Assembly: GCA_022510945.1 (NCBI GenBank)
Contig: JAFLSK010000007.1
Span: forward strand, 4,851-58,762
DNA from: Ruminococcus sp.
GTDB lineage: Bacteria > Bacillota > Clostridia > Oscillospirales > Acutalibacteraceae
DNA: 53,912 nt
Reading direction: 5' to 3'
The position numbers and the translations under genes were made by a program. Below the pieces are notes generated by a model. That model made no database searches. It saw nothing but the letters and a program-made list of their open reading frames with translations, and was not told the origin of the DNA. Positions 31,007 to 39,842 of this stretch are shown piece by piece. Every line of letters starts with the position of its first letter. Positions within the stretch are counted from its first letter, which is position 1.

Positions 31007-32365
31007 TTAAAATCCGGGGAATCCGCCGCCCATATTCATCATCTCGGGCGGAAGGCGCATACCGCGTCTCTTCTTACCTTTTCCGCTCATCTGGCGCATC
31101 ATTTTCTGCATATCCTTTAGCTGCTTTATGAGTCGGTTAACCTCCTCGACGCTCCTGCCTGAGCCCGCGGCAATTCTGCGCTTGCGGCTCGGGTTGATGA
31201 GGTCGGGCTTTTCGCGCTCGGCGGGGGTCATCGAGAGGATAATCGCCTCGGTCCAGTCGATTGCGCGGTCATTTATATCAACGTCGTCAAGCTTGTTGCC
31301 GACGCCGGGAAGCTTGGAGAGAATTCCCTTTAAGGGACCCATCTTCTTAATCTGCTGAAACTGGTCGAGCAGGTCGTTGAAGTCCATTTTATTGTGCATC
31401 ATTTTGCGGGCGACTTCCTCGGCCTTTTTCTCGTCGAGCTTTTCCTCAGCCTGCTCGATAAGCGTAAGCACATCGCCCATACCGAGTATTCGGCTCGCCA
31501 TACGGTCGGGGTGGAACTGCTCGAGGTCCTCAAGTTTTTCACCGGTACCTGCGAATTTAATCGGGCAGCCGGTGACCGACTTAACGGAAAGCGCCGCACC
31601 GCCTCGGGTGTCGCCGTCAAGCTTGGTGATGATAACGCCCGAAATCTCGAGCAACTCGTTAAAGCTCTTTGCTACATTTACGGCGTCCTGACCGGTCATT
31701 GAGTCGATAACGAGCAGGATTTCCTGAGGATTGACCTCAGCCTTAAGCTCCTTAAGCTCGTTCATAAGTTCTTCGTCTATATGCAGACGTCCGGCGGTAT
31801 CAAGGATAACGATATCGTTGCCGTAATCCTTGGCGTGCCTGATAGCCTCGCGCGCGATTTTAACAGGCTTATCCTGACCCATCTCAAACACGCTTACTCC
31901 GGCTTTGTTGCCGACAACCTTAAGCTGTTCGATAGCCGCAGGACGATAAACATCGCAGGCTACGAGAAGCGGTCTGTGGTTCTGCTTTTTAAGCATCAGG
32001 GCAAGCTTACCGCTGTGGGTAGTTTTACCCGAGCCCTGAAGACCGCACATCATAATTACCGTGGGCGGCTTTGAAGAAAATTCAAGGCGGGAGGTTTCCG
32101 AACCCATAAGCTCGGTGAGCTCCTCGTTGACGATTTTTACAACCATCTGCGCGGGAGTAAGGCTCTCCATAACGTCCGCGCCGATTGCGCGCTCGGTCAC
32201 CTTGTTGGTGAACTCCTTTGCCACCTTATAGTTAACATCAGCCTCTAAAAGCGCTAAGCGCACCTCGCGCATAGCCTCCTTTACGTCTGACTCGTTTAAT
32301 TTACCCTTGCTTTTCAGGCGCTTAAACGCACCCGAAAGCTTTTCGGAAAGGCCCTCAAATGCCAT
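31007..32365 (-). CDS. ffh: Signal recognition particle protein Ffh
   Basis: GTPase that binds signal sequences and SRP RNA for cotranslational membrane targeting. 452 residues: N domain, G domain with GLQGSGKTTHSGKLA (about 107-121), DTAGRLHIDEELM and TKLDGDTRGGAALSV, and the methionine-rich M domain (MPPE-, MMRQM- and GGFPGF-containing tail). AGAGG precedes the ATG. ylxM, its usual partner gene, is 11 bp upstream. I looked for an SRP RNA gene beside it and did not find one. Confidence 0.97.
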   Translation of the reverse strand: MAFEGLSEKLSGAFKRLKSKGKLNESDVKEAMREVRLALLEADVNYKVAKEFTNKVTERAIGADVMESLTPAQMVVKIVNEELTELMGSETSRLEFSSKPPTVIMMCGLQGSGKTTHSGKLALMLKKQNHRPLLVACDVYRPAAIEQLKVVGNKAGVSVFEMGQDKPVKIAREAIRHAKDYGNDIVILDTAGRLHIDEELMNELKELKAEVNPQEILLVIDSMTGQDAVNVAKSFNELLEISGVIITKLDGDTRGGAALSVKSVTGCPIKFAGTGEKLEDLEQFHPDRMASRILGMGDVLTLIEQAEEKLDEKKAEEVARKMMHNKMDFNDLLDQFQQIKKMGPLKGILSKLPGVGNKLDDVDINDRAIDWTEAIILSMTPAEREKPDLINPSRKRRIAAGSGRSVEEVNRLIKQLKDMQKMMRQMSGKGKKRRGMRLPPEMMNMGGGFPGF

Positions 32366-32376
32366 AACCGTTACCT

Positions 32377-32715
32377 CTATTCGTGTAGTGATTTCGCAGT
32401 TTCAATTAATTTTTCTACGGTTTCTTCATCGTAGCCGTCTAAGAGCTTTTCTGCGAGATTTTCTATCTCGTAGAGCCCCGACTCGGTTTCGTGAAAGCGC
32501 TTCATAAGCCCGAGCTTTTCCTCGTAGGTCAGAAGCTGCGTTTCGCCGCGCTTTATGCAGTCGCGCACACCCTGACGGGTGATACCTAAATCCGAAGCAA
32601 TCTCAGAAAGCGACAGGTCATCGTTGTAGTACAGAGAAATCGCCTGTTGTTGTTGTTGCTTTAAAAGCTGACCGTAGAAGTCGAATAGCAGAGATATTTC
32701 TATATTCTTTTCCAA
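32377..32715 (-). CDS. ylxM: YlxM-family helix-turn-helix protein
   Basis: Putative sigma-70 region-4-like protein that accompanies ffh in Firmicutes; proposed to modulate SRP. 112 residues starting MEKNIEISLLFDFYGQLL, with the helix-turn-helix LSLSEIASDLGITRQGVRDCIKRGE (about residues 35-59). The start is a TTG at 32715 with GGAG six to seven bases upstream; the longer open frame upstream has no homology and overlaps the promoter. First gene of ylxM-ffh-rpsP-khpA. Confidence 0.9.
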   Translation of the reverse strand: MEKNIEISLLFDFYGQLLKQQQQQAISLYYNDDLSLSEIASDLGITRQGVRDCIKRGETQLLTYEEKLGLMKRFHETESGLYEIENLAEKLLDGYDEETVEKLIETAKSLHE

Positions 32716-33077
32716 AACAAGCTCCGCCTTCTTTCGGTGTAAAGGATTTTCCTTTACAGTAATGGGATTATAATATAAACGGGCGATTATGTCAATACTA
32801 TATTTTGAAAACAAGCGCAAAAATATTAGTTTTTTTGCTGTTTTACCTGCCTTTACCGCTGCGTTTCAAAATAATTCAGTCACAATTTGCGCTATATACA
32901 ACAAAAGTTTGAAATTTATCCGAAAGTTTATGTTCAATATGTCCGATAGGAAATGCACGAATATGCGAGAATTTGCGCATTTTTTACAAAGTTTGATTTA
33001 TTCGGAAATTAATTGCTTTTATCGGGTGCTTTTTTTACTTCTTTGTGTTATAATTAGAGTGACAAAACAGCACAAAA
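32716..33077. other. Divergent intergenic region between ylxM and phoH
   Basis: 362 bp, AT-rich, holding the leftward ylxM promoter at its left end and a rightward -10 (TATAAT, 33049-33054) with a poor -35 near its right end. I see no gene, RNA or repeat in 32800-33040. Confidence 0.7.
32767..32795 (-). promoter_or_regulatory. Consensus sigma-A promoter of the ylxM-ffh operon
   Basis: Leftward perfect TTGACA, 17-bp spacer, perfect TATAAT: the only fully consensus promoter noticed in the window, fitting a highly expressed SRP/ribosomal operon. Confidence 0.92.
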
Positions 33078-34085
33078 ATGCCTTTAGGAGGTTTTGCTAC
33101 GGAAAAGTTTAAGAGTATCGGAAGAACTGAGCACGCTGTGGCGCTGTTCGGAAGCTTTGACGAAAACATCAAGCTCATAGAGCACGAGTTCGACGTCAGA
33201 GTAACCGTGCGCGGAGACGAGCTGAAAATCAGCGGCAGCGAGGAGAATGTGTTTAAGACCGAAAAGGTACTTGACGGCCTTATGCACCTTATAAATCGCG
33301 GCGAAAATCTCAGCGAACAGAACGTGCGCTACTGTATTTCTACGGTTAATGATGGCAACGAGGACGGCTTTAAGCAACTTGCGGACGATTGTATCTGCAT
33401 AACCGCTAAAGGCAAGCCCATTAAACCCAAAACCATCGGTCAGAAAAAATACTGCAAAGCAATCTCGGACAACGTCATAACCTTCGGCGTGGGACCTGCG
33501 GGAACGGGTAAGACCTACCTTGCGGTCGCTATGGCGGTAACGGCGTTTAGAAGTAAGCAGATTAACCGAATCATTCTGACGAGACCTGCCGTGGAAGCAG
33601 GAGAAAAGCTCGGATTTCTACCCGGAGACCTTCAGAGTAAGGTCGATCCATACCTAAGACCTCTGTACGACGCGCTGTTCGATATGCTGGGTGCGGAAAC
33701 GTACCAGAAATACGTCGAAAAAGGAAACATCGAGGTTGCTCCTCTCGCATATATGCGAGGCCGTACTCTCGACGACAGCTTTATCATCCTCGACGAGGCA
33801 CAGAATACCACGAAGGAACAGATGAAAATGTTCCTCACCCGACTCGGCTTTAACAGCAAAATGGTCATCACAGGCGATATTACACAGATTGACTTGCCGA
33901 GCGGAGCGAAGAGCGGGTTGAAGGACTGCCTGAGGATACTCAAGGGGATTGACGACATCGCTCAGTGCAGATTCAACGAAAAAGACGTAGTAAGGCATCG
34001 ACTTGTGCAGGACATAATCAAAGCTTATGAAAAAAGTGAGGTAACGAAGAATGAAGGAAAACAAAATCAGAGTCATCATCACTAA
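33078..34085 (+). CDS. phoH: PhoH-family ATPase
   Basis: P-loop ATPase (PhoL/YbeZ type) linked to YbeY and RNA metabolism. Walker A GPAGTGKTYLA (about residues 139-149), Walker B FIILDEAQN, and the family signature RPAVEAGEKLGFLPGDLQSKVDPYLRPLYDAL are all intact. The start is odd: the only in-frame ATG (33078) lacks a binding site, while AGGAGG (33086-33091) lies seven bases before an in-frame ACG (33099) that gives the normal family N-terminus (EKFKSIGRTEHAVALFGS). It overlaps ybeY by 35 bases. Confidence 0.95.
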   Translation: MPLGGFATEKFKSIGRTEHAVALFGSFDENIKLIEHEFDVRVTVRGDELKISGSEENVFKTEKVLDGLMHLINRGENLSEQNVRYCISTVNDGNEDGFKQLADDCICITAKGKPIKPKTIGQKKYCKAISDNVITFGVGPAGTGKTYLAVAMAVTAFRSKQINRIILTRPAVEAGEKLGFLPGDLQSKVDPYLRPLYDALFDMLGAETYQKYVEKGNIEVAPLAYMRGRTLDDSFIILDEAQNTTKEQMKMFLTRLGFNSKMVITGDITQIDLPSGAKSGLKDCLRILKGIDDIAQCRFNEKDVVRHRLVQDIIKAYEKSEVTKNEGKQNQSHHH

Positions 34086-34551
34086 CAATCAGAAAGCGGT
34101 AAAAATCCCGACAGGACTGCGTATGCTCATCAGACGCTGCTGTCACGCTGTGCTCGAACTCGAGAAGTTCTCCGAGCCGGCTGAAATCAGCGTTACATTC
34201 TCTGACAATGAGCAGATACGCAAGTTAAATTCACAGTACCGCGAAATCGACTCGGCGACAGACGTGCTCTCCTTCCCTATGGGCGAAAACGGAGAATATG
34301 ACATGAATCTCGAGACGGGTGCAAAGATTCTCGGCGACGTTGTTATATCAATGGAAAAGGCCGTTGAACAGGCGGAGGCGTTCGGCCATTCTCTGCAAAG
34401 AGAAGTGGGCTATCTCACCGCGCACAGCGTTCTGCACCTGCTCGGTTACGACCACATAGACAATATGGACAGAGTAAGAATGAGAGAGAAGGAAGAGTTT
34501 GTTATGGACGAACTCGGACTTCCCGCGTCATCAAGCTACATTGTCGAGTGA
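34051..34551 (+). CDS. ybeY: Endoribonuclease YbeY
   Basis: Metal-dependent RNase for 16S rRNA 3' maturation and 70S quality control. 166 residues with the zinc site HSVLHLLGYDH (HxxxHxxxxxH) near the C-terminus and the family motif NSQYREIDSATDVLSFP. The ATG follows GAGG by eight bases inside the end of phoH, so the two are coupled. Order phoH-ybeY-dgkA-era is the Firmicute standard. Confidence 0.96.
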   Translation: MKENKIRVIITNNQKAVKIPTGLRMLIRRCCHAVLELEKFSEPAEISVTFSDNEQIRKLNSQYREIDSATDVLSFPMGENGEYDMNLETGAKILGDVVISMEKAVEQAEAFGHSLQREVGYLTAHSVLHLLGYDHIDNMDRVRMREKEEFVMDELGLPASSSYIVE

Positions 34552-35039
34552 TGAAACATCAGCTAAACAGCTTTAAGGTTGCGTTTAAGGGTATATGGTA
34601 CGCGATTAAAAACGAGAGCCATATGCGCTTTCACCTTGTTGCGGGCTTTTACGTTATAATATTCAGCCTGTTTTTCGGGCTTTCGAAGGCTCAGTGGGGC
34701 GTTGTACTTATGCTGATTGCGTCTATCCTCACTGCAGAGATATTAAACACCGCGATTGAGGAAGTCTGCAACTTAAACACTGACAGCTTCGACCCTATCG
34801 TGCGAATAGCAAAGGATGTTGCCGCGGGAGCGGTGCTCGTGCTTTCGGTTGCGGCGGTCTCGGTGGCGTTTATCTTCTACCTCGACATAGAAAGAATAAC
34901 TGCGGTTGCGACGCAAGTATTCACCACTCCGTGGCTATTGATTTTGTTTATCGTTTCCATTATAATATCCTTAGTATTCATCGTAATGGGGCCGATGGGT
35001 TTATCGAAAATCTACCATAGATTTAAAGTTAAAAAGTAA
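34551..35039 (+). CDS. dgkA: Diacylglycerol/undecaprenol kinase family protein
   Basis: Small integral membrane kinase; in Gram-positives this family phosphorylates undecaprenol. Residues 1-115 contain the conserved core (SFKVAFKGIWYAIKNESHMRFHL and AEILNTAIEEVCNL with the catalytic Glu). A further 45 residues add an extra hydrophobic helix (TPWLLILFIVSIIISLVFIV) and basic tail, making it 162 residues versus about 120 typical. The ATG overlaps the ybeY stop (TGATG). A terminator follows. Confidence 0.9.
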   Translation: MKHQLNSFKVAFKGIWYAIKNESHMRFHLVAGFYVIIFSLFFGLSKAQWGVVLMLIASILTAEILNTAIEEVCNLNTDSFDPIVRIAKDVAAGAVLVLSVAAVSVAFIFYLDIERITAVATQVFTTPWLLILFIVSIIISLVFIVMGPMGLSKIYHRFKVKK

Positions 35040-35044
35040 TTTTT

Positions 35045-35077
35045 CAAAGCTGCCTCACAAATGGCGGCTTTGTTTTT
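35045..35077 (+). terminator. Terminator after dgkA
   Basis: CAAAGCTGCC/GGCGGCTTTG stem (one G-U) with an eight-base loop, followed by five T. Confidence 0.8.
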
Positions 35078-35161
35078 ATTATACCATAACCGCAAAGCGG
35101 TTATGGTATAATAAGCCATCGCTCTTGCCGCAAAGCGGCAAATCGAGCGGGCAATATAAAT
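35077..35161. repeat. Two-hairpin dispersed repeat, copy 2 (between dgkA and era)
   Basis: Hairpin one is perfect: 17-bp arms (35077-35093 and 35097-35113) with AAA loop. Hairpin two contains TTGCCGC-AAA-GCGGCAA between ATCGCTC and GAGCGGGCAATATAAAT. AGCCATCGCTC and GAGCGGGCAATATAAAT also occur in copy 1 before rimM. Confidence 0.7.
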
Positions 35162-35163
35162 TT

Positions 35164-35220
35164 TTATAATAAACACATAACACTTATGGTTTCCATCGAC
35201 TTTTGTTGTGTTTATTATAA
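35164..35220. repeat. 57-bp palindromic element upstream of era
   Basis: Perfect 14-bp inverted ends TTATAATAAACACA/TGTGTTTATTATAA. The ends resemble those at 14293-14343 (TATACTAAACAC), so it may be a diverged member of the same family. Its right end is only 18 bp before the era ATG. Confidence 0.65.
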
Positions 35221-35238
35221 CGAATAACGGAGAAAGCT

Positions 35239-36162
35239 ATGAATAACAATATTAACGAAAAAAAATCGGCATTTATCGCCATAGTAGGACGCCCGAACGT
35301 GGGCAAAAGCTCGCTTTTGAACCGTATTTTAGGTGCAAAGGTTGCGATTGTGTCGAGCAAACCGCAGACTACGCGCACGAGAATCACGGGCGTGCTCACC
35401 GAGGACGACGTTCAACTCGTTTTCGTCGACACACCGGGTATGCACAAGCCGAAAAACTCACTCGGCAAGTATATGGTGCGCTCCGTCAGCGAGAGCGTTA
35501 GCGGAGTTGACTGCTGTATGCTCGTAGTAGAAGCGGGCAGAGAAGCGGGACAGACGGAGCTGAGCCTTATCGAAAAGTTTAAGGCTATGGATATGCCCGC
35601 GATACTCGCAATCAACAAAATCGACACGCTCAAGGAAAAGGACGTGCTGATGAAACAGATTCTCGAGTACAGTAAGTATTACGATTTCGCGGCAGTTGTA
35701 CCCGTGTCTGCCGAGGACGGCAGCGGACTTACCGACCTCAAGGACGAGCTCAAGAATCAGGCTATGGAGGGCGGCCACTTTTTCGAGGATGACACCCTCA
35801 CCGACCAGCCCGAGCGCGTGCTCGCAAGCGAGATGATACGCGAGAAAATCCTGCGCCTCACGGACAAGGAAATCCCGCACGGAATCGCTGTGGTCATCGA
35901 GAAGCTGCGTATGCGCGAGGGCAAGGACATCCTCGACGTCGAGGCGACAATCTACTGCGAGCGCGAGACTCATAAGCGCATACTTATCGGAAAAAACGGC
36001 AGTATGCTAAAGAAAATCTCAAGCTATGCGAGACAGGATATGGAGCGGTTCTTCGACTGTAAGGTTTATCTTCAGACGTGGATAAAGGTCAAGGAGGACT
36101 GGCGCAACAGCGTTCAGCTTATGCGCAACTTCGGATATGACGAAAAAGACTTCAAAAATTAA
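35239..36162 (+). CDS. era: GTPase Era
   Basis: Essential GTPase that assists 30S maturation near the 16S 3' end. 307 residues: G1 GRPNVGKSS (17-25), TTRTRITGV switch, G3 DTPGMHKP, G4 NKID, then the C-terminal KH domain with VEATIYCERETHKRILIGKNGSMLKKI. GGAG precedes the ATG. It stands after two palindromic repeats and a terminator, so it needs its own promoter, which I could not place with confidence. Confidence 0.97.
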   Translation: MNNNINEKKSAFIAIVGRPNVGKSSLLNRILGAKVAIVSSKPQTTRTRITGVLTEDDVQLVFVDTPGMHKPKNSLGKYMVRSVSESVSGVDCCMLVVEAGREAGQTELSLIEKFKAMDMPAILAINKIDTLKEKDVLMKQILEYSKYYDFAAVVPVSAEDGSGLTDLKDELKNQAMEGGHFFEDDTLTDQPERVLASEMIREKILRLTDKEIPHGIAVVIEKLRMREGKDILDVEATIYCERETHKRILIGKNGSMLKKISSYARQDMERFFDCKVYLQTWIKVKEDWRNSVQLMRNFGYDEKDFKN

Positions 36163-36183
36163 GTAATACTATAAATTTTAGAG

Positions 36184-36274
36184 CAGATTTTGTGTCAGAC
36201 GAGCGCCATACCGCAGAAAGGCTGTCGCCTTTCGAGGACAGGGCGCGATGTATGGCGCAAAATACGCCTAAAAG
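36184..36274. repeat. 91-bp palindromic repeat block, copy 2
   Basis: 88 of 91 bases match copy 1 at 11731-11821. Here the outermost TCAGGC/GCCTGA pairing is weakened by the three differences; the inner GCGCCATAC/GTATGGCGC and GAAAGGC/GCCTTTC stems are intact. It lies between era and the yqzL-like gene. Confidence 0.85.
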
Positions 36275-36336
36275 AAAACCATTTTTTACTATCTATAATA
36301 CCGGGCAGTTTACAGACAATAATCTCGGTGATAAAT

Positions 36337-36501
36337 ATGAACGAAATAGACGCGTGGAACGCGTTTTGGTACAGCGGTAGAATTTACGACTATCTGGTGT
36401 ACAAAAGTATTCACAACAACCGCACGAAATTTGAAGGCACTCAGAGCAAAAATGAAATTTATAACGAACGGTCTGATAATCAAAGAACAGAATATCGGTG
36501 A
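36337..36501 (+). CDS. YqzL-like small protein
   Basis: A 54-residue frame between era and recO, the exact place of yqzL in Bacillus. It contains AWNAFWYSGRIYDYLVYKSI, matching the YqzL pattern of Trp, Phe, S/T-G-x-I, Y-L-x-Y-K. The C-terminal 25 residues overlap the start of recO by 50 bases in another frame. The ribosome binding site (GGTGAT) is weak. Function of the family is unknown. Confidence 0.6.
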   Translation: MNEIDAWNAFWYSGRIYDYLVYKSIHNNRTKFEGTQSKNEIYNERSDNQRTEYR

Positions 36502-37201
36502 GAAGGATAAGCTCGTCACTGCGCTGACGGAAAGTCACGGTATCGTAAAGGGCTTTGCCCACGGTGCAAAGGACATCAAAAACCAGAAGTGCGCCGCGAC
36601 GGGACTGCTGTGCTACTCAAGGCTGACCTTGCACAAAAGCAAGGACAGCTACATAATCGGCGACGCGAAAGCGGTGAAGATTTTCAGCGGGCTTAGAAAC
36701 AGCATAGAGGCGATGTACCTCGGACAGTATTTCTGCGAACTTGCCGCCGCGATATGTCCTAAGGAACAGGAGGCAGGCGCGCACCTTAGCCTTATACTCA
36801 ACGCGCTTTACCTGCTTTCGGAGCAGAAACGGTCACCGCTCGTAGTAAAGGCGTGCGTGGAGCTTAGGCTTATGTGCCTTGCGGGATATATGCCCGACAT
36901 AATGATGTGCCGCGAGTGCGGAGAGTACGAAAAGGACGTTATGTGCTTTCTTCCGAGGACGGGTCAATTCATATGCCTCGACTGCTATGAAAAGGACGAA
37001 TCGGTCGACGCAAAAATAAACCTCAACCGCAGTGTTGTGACCGCTATGCGCCACTGCTGCTATGCAGATACGGACAAGCTTTTTAACTTCACACTTCCCG
37101 ACAGCGACCTCAAGCTGCTGAACTTTTGCAGCGAGGAATATATGCGGTTTATTTTGGAGAGAAATTTCAAGACGTTGCAATTTTTAAAAGACATTACATA
37201 A
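36452..37201 (+). CDS. recO: DNA repair protein RecO
   Basis: Recombination mediator that helps load RecA onto SSB-coated DNA. 249 residues: an N-terminal OB fold (MKFITNGLIIKEQNIGEKDKLVTALTES) and a helical domain with a four-cysteine zinc site, CRECG ... CLDCYE (about residues 150-178). The ATG at 36452 gives the standard N-terminus; a non-ATG start seven codons earlier is less likely. It overlaps the yqzL-like frame and precedes mutS2 by ten bases. Confidence 0.93.
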   Translation: MKFITNGLIIKEQNIGEKDKLVTALTESHGIVKGFAHGAKDIKNQKCAATGLLCYSRLTLHKSKDSYIIGDAKAVKIFSGLRNSIEAMYLGQYFCELAAAICPKEQEAGAHLSLILNALYLLSEQKRSPLVVKACVELRLMCLAGYMPDIMMCRECGEYEKDVMCFLPRTGQFICLDCYEKDESVDAKINLNRSVVTAMRHCCYADTDKLFNFTLPDSDLKLLNFCSEEYMRFILERNFKTLQFLKDIT

Positions 37202-37211
37202 GGTAAACGAT

Positions 37212-39575
37212 ATGGACAGACATTACAGAGCGTTAGAGCTCGACAAAATCCTTAATATGCTCGCGCAAAGAACCGCGTGCGCGGAAAGCCGCGAGAAGGT
37301 GCTGAAAACCGAGCCCGAGTTCAACCTTATACGCGCGGAGCACAACCTCAAGATGACCGACGACGCGTATGTGCTGACGGGTAAGTTCGGCGCGCCGTCG
37401 TTCGGCAACCTAAAGAGCGTTGCGAATGAGCTCAGGCGCGGCGACGCGGGCGGTATGCTCACGACGAGTGAACTGCTGAGAATCGCCGAGGTACTGCGGA
37501 TAATTCGCGGCGTAAAAGGGTGGCAGAGCAAGTGCCAAAGCACGCACACAACCCTCGACCCGCTTTTCTCGGGGCTTGTCGTAAACAAATTTTTAGAGGA
37601 CAGAATCAACTCGTGCATAATCAGCGAGGAGGAAATCGCGGACGACGCTTCCCCCGCGCTTTCCGACATAAGGCGAAAAATCCGCACAGCTACCTCGAAG
37701 GCGCGCGAAATCCTCGACAAAATCATCCACAGCAGCACCTACCAAAAGTATTTACAGGACACAATCGTAACTCAGCGTGACGGCAGGTACGTTGTACCCG
37801 TAAAGGCGGAATGCCGCGCGAATGTACCCGGTCTTGTGCACGACACGAGCGCAAGCGGACAGACGGTTTTCATCGAGCCTATGGGCGTTGTTCAGGCGAA
37901 TAACGACGTTCGGGTACTGCTCTCGAAAGAAGACGCGGAGATTGAGCGGATACTCTTTGAGCTTTCCTCACTCGCGGGCTCGTACGCCGACCAGATTATC
38001 GGCAGCTACGAAAATTTAGTTGAACTCGACATAATCTTCGCTAAAGCCGACATCGCGTACAAAATGAAGGCGACTGTGCCGGCGCTCAACAACAAAGGTA
38101 TTATTGACCTCAAACAAGCTCGCCATCCGCTCATAGATAAGGACAAGGTTGTCCCGATTGACGTAACTCTCGGCAAGGAGTTCGACACCCTCGTCATAAC
38201 AGGTCCGAATACGGGCGGAAAGACCGTCACGCTAAAAACAATAGGACTGCTCACGCTTATGGCGATGTGCGGTATGATGATTCCCGCCGCGGACAACAGC
38301 GAGCTTTCCGTGTTCAGGCGCGTACTCGTCGACATCGGCGACGAACAGAGCATCGAGCAGAGCCTGTCGACGTTTTCGGCGCATATGACCAATATAATCG
38401 GCATACTCAAAAAGGCGAACGCCTCGACTCTCGCGCTAATCGACGAGCTCGGCGCGGGCACAGACCCTGTTGAGGGAGCGGCGCTCGCAATCGCAATACT
38501 CGAACGACTCAGAGAACGCGGAGCAAAAATCGCGAGCACAACTCACTACGCGGAGCTCAAGGAATTTGCGCTTCGCACCGCGGGTATTGAGAACGGCAGC
38601 TGCGAGTTCGATATAAAAACGCTGCGGCCGACCTATCGACTGCTCATCGGCGTACCCGGCAAGAGTAACGCGTTCGCGATAAGCCAGCGGCTCGGTATGG
38701 ACCACAACATCGTTGACCGCGCAAGAGAACTCGTAAGCACAGACAGCCGCGAGTTTGAGGACGTAGTGACGACCCTTGAAAACCGCCGACAGAATCTCGA
38801 AAAACAGCTTGAAAACGCCCGACAGCTCACGCAAAAGGCAAACACCGAAAAGCAAAAGGCGGAAACCGAGCTTGAGCGCGCAAAGAAGAAAGCGCAGGCT
38901 GAAATAGACAGAGCGCACGAGGAAGCAGAACGCATTGTATCGCGCACAAAGGCACAGGCGTACGCGCTTATGGACGAAATGGACAAGGCGCGCAAAGCAA
39001 AAAAGGACGACGCGGATTTGCGCGCAAAGCTGCGCCGCGAAATCCGAAATATCGAGGACAGCTCGAATCCTGTCGAGCAGAAAAAATCACAGAGCGACTA
39101 CAAGCTGCCACGACCGCTCAAGGTCGGCGACAACGTGCTCATCTACGATATCGACAAGGACGCTGTTGTGCTTGAACTGCCCGACAAGGACGATATGGTG
39201 CTCGTCCAGGCGGGTATTATCAAGACGCGCGTTGAGCTGTCAAATCTCAGGCTGAAAAAATCGGAAATCAAAAAAACAGAAAAAAGCTACGCGAGCCGCC
39301 GCAGAAACATTCCGTCGAACGTTGACATTCACCCGACAACCGAAATCGACGTGCGCGGACAGAGCGCGATTGAGGCGATTATGGCAGTTGACGCGGCGAT
39401 TGACAACGCGTTGCTCGCAAACGTAGAGCACATCACGATAATCCACGGCAAGGGCACGGGAGTACTCCGCGCGGAAATTCAGAAACACCTGAGAACCGTT
39501 AAATTCGTCAAAAGTTTCCGCCTCGGCACCTTCGGCGAGGGCGAAAGCGGAGTTACAATCGTGGAGCTGAAATAA
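37212..39575 (+). CDS. mutS2: Endonuclease MutS2
   Basis: MutS paralogue with nuclease tail; in Firmicutes it limits recombination and has been tied to rescue of collided ribosomes. 787 residues: MutS core and clamp, ATPase with Walker A GPNTGGKT and Walker B LALIDELGAGTDP, a long coiled coil (about 515-620), then a KOW-like region and the C-terminal Smr domain (IDVRGQSAIEA, HGKGTGVLR). AAGG precedes the ATG. It closes the era-recO group. Confidence 0.97.
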   Translation: MDRHYRALELDKILNMLAQRTACAESREKVLKTEPEFNLIRAEHNLKMTDDAYVLTGKFGAPSFGNLKSVANELRRGDAGGMLTTSELLRIAEVLRIIRGVKGWQSKCQSTHTTLDPLFSGLVVNKFLEDRINSCIISEEEIADDASPALSDIRRKIRTATSKAREILDKIIHSSTYQKYLQDTIVTQRDGRYVVPVKAECRANVPGLVHDTSASGQTVFIEPMGVVQANNDVRVLLSKEDAEIERILFELSSLAGSYADQIIGSYENLVELDIIFAKADIAYKMKATVPALNNKGIIDLKQARHPLIDKDKVVPIDVTLGKEFDTLVITGPNTGGKTVTLKTIGLLTLMAMCGMMIPAADNSELSVFRRVLVDIGDEQSIEQSLSTFSAHMTNIIGILKKANASTLALIDELGAGTDPVEGAALAIAILERLRERGAKIASTTHYAELKEFALRTAGIENGSCEFDIKTLRPTYRLLIGVPGKSNAFAISQRLGMDHNIVDRARELVSTDSREFEDVVTTLENRRQNLEKQLENARQLTQKANTEKQKAETELERAKKKAQAEIDRAHEEAERIVSRTKAQAYALMDEMDKARKAKKDDADLRAKLRREIRNIEDSSNPVEQKKSQSDYKLPRPLKVGDNVLIYDIDKDAVVLELPDKDDMVLVQAGIIKTRVELSNLRLKKSEIKKTEKSYASRRRNIPSNVDIHPTTEIDVRGQSAIEAIMAVDAAIDNALLANVEHITIIHGKGTGVLRAEIQKHLRTVKFVKSFRLGTFGEGESGVTIVELK

Positions 39576-39580
39576 TACAC

Positions 39581-39609
39581 TTGTCACCCATAAAATAATA
39601 TGATACAAT
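39581..39609 (+). promoter_or_regulatory. Sigma-A promoter of the DUF1858-trmK-nif3 operon
   Basis: TTGTCA, 17 bp, TACAAT, starting six bases after the mutS2 stop. Confidence 0.75.
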
Positions 39610-39644
39610 TAGCAGAACAAAATCAGTAATTGGAGGTTATCAAT

Positions 39645-39842
39645 ATGACAGTAGAAAAGACTTCTATCATCGGCGACGTACTCGACGCATATCCGGGCAC
39701 AGCGGCAGTATTTATGTCTATCGGTATGCACTGCCTCGGCTGTCCCGCTTCCCGCGGCGAGAGCATTGAGGAGGCTTGTATGGTTCACGGAGTTGACGCC
39801 GACGAGCTCATCGCTGAAATCAACAAAGTGATTTCACAGTAA
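39645..39842 (+). CDS. DUF1858 domain protein
   Basis: A 65-residue DUF1858 (ScdA N-terminal-like) protein with the family motif GMHCLGCPASRGESIEEAC, which carries the CxxC pair and a third Cys. Related domains are found with iron-sulfur repair and hybrid-cluster proteins, so a metal or redox role is plausible but unproven. GGAGG lies eight bases before the ATG. Its stop overlaps the trmK start (TAATG). Confidence 0.85.
   Translation: MTVEKTSIIGDVLDAYPGTAAVFMSIGMHCLGCPASRGESIEEACMVHGVDADELIAEINKVISQ

Noticed and set aside
36190..36336. Upstream part of the frame that contains the yqzL-like gene
   Set aside because: It reads through the 91-bp repeat and has no family resemblance before the Met at 36337.
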